DNA of 64,000 nt, taken from Vombatus ursinus. Lineage: Eukaryota; Chordata; Mammalia; Diprotodontia; Vombatidae. Position 1 is the stretch's first letter. The number at the start of each line of letters is the position of its first letter. This document shows, piece by piece, positions 63,721-64,000 of the stretch. The notes beneath the pieces are model-generated. The model was not told the origin of the DNA and searched no databases. It saw only the letters and a list, made by a program, of their open reading frames with translations. The position numbers were made by a program, and so were the translations under genes. Location: positions 19,831,029-19,895,028 of the forward strand of contig NW_020948983.1 of assembly GCF_900497805.2 (NCBI RefSeq). The letters run 5' to 3'.

Positions 63721-64000
63721 GTAACTTGGAAACAATATATTGCAGAACAGCTGCTGATTGGCATTGGTAGAGGGTGTTTCCTACACAATGAAACCAAAGG
63801 TCTAAACACCTCTTTCTGAGCATAAAAATGTCAACAGTGACATACATGAATAGAAAAGGAAATGGACTAGTCATGTTGGAGGGGCACATAGACTGCTAAA
63901 GAGCTGCGCTAGTTCCCTGAAATAGTGATGGGAGGGATCAAAGACACCTCATGTTAGAGTTATTTGTATATATTCCAACTATCCCATATTAGACAAGAAA
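63721..64000. other. intergenic, no feature seen
   Basis: AT-rich unique-looking sequence up to the window edge. Confidence 0.4.

Overview
The window looks like a piece of a marsupial autosome from a draft assembly with two N gaps. It is dense in marsupial-type tRNA-derived SINEs (WSINE1-like and MAR1-like), older MIR/THER1 SINEs, L2 and CR1/L3 LINE remnants and L1 tails in both orientations. The only protein gene I can support is the homeobox gene TLX1 (HOX11). Its exon 1 lies on the minus strand at the left edge (1112-2177). The homeobox exons lie beyond the left edge. The WSINE1-like copies hint at an Australidelphian species, but the species cannot be fixed from this sequence. Family names of repeats are given from memory of their consensus sequences and were not run through a repeat library. 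Layout: 1-2.8 kb is TLX1 intron 1, exon 1 and promoter in a CpG island. Exon 1 contains a 400-N gap flanked by a 92-base repeat that looks like an unjoined contig overlap. 2.8-5.9 kb is upstream sequence with a few old repeats. 5.9-15.8 kb is almost free of transposons, partly CpG-rich, and holds several candidate conserved regulatory elements. 15.8-48.8 kb is filled with retrotransposon debris. It includes a CR1/L3 LINE remnant of about 2.4 kb, an L1 3' part carrying a SINE, an unassigned direct-repeat pair that may be an LTR-type fossil, and several nested insertions. 48.8-55.8 kb is again repeat-poor and has candidate enhancers and CTCF-type motifs. 55.8-64 kb mixes repeats, long polypyrimidine or polypurine tracts and three of the best homeodomain-rich candidate elements. 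How it fits together: since TLX1 is transcribed leftward, almost the whole window is its upstream flank. In human the upstream neighbour is KAZALD1, with LBX1 on the other side of TLX1 (order from memory). A repeat-poor, AT-motif-rich flank beside a developmental homeobox gene is the usual picture of a cis-regulatory domain. The candidate elements were picked by eye from motif density, low repeat content and lack of simple sequence; conservation was not measured. I found no operon-like system, no CRISPR array and no RNA gene. Every long open frame other than TLX1 is explained by simple sequence, repeats or chance.
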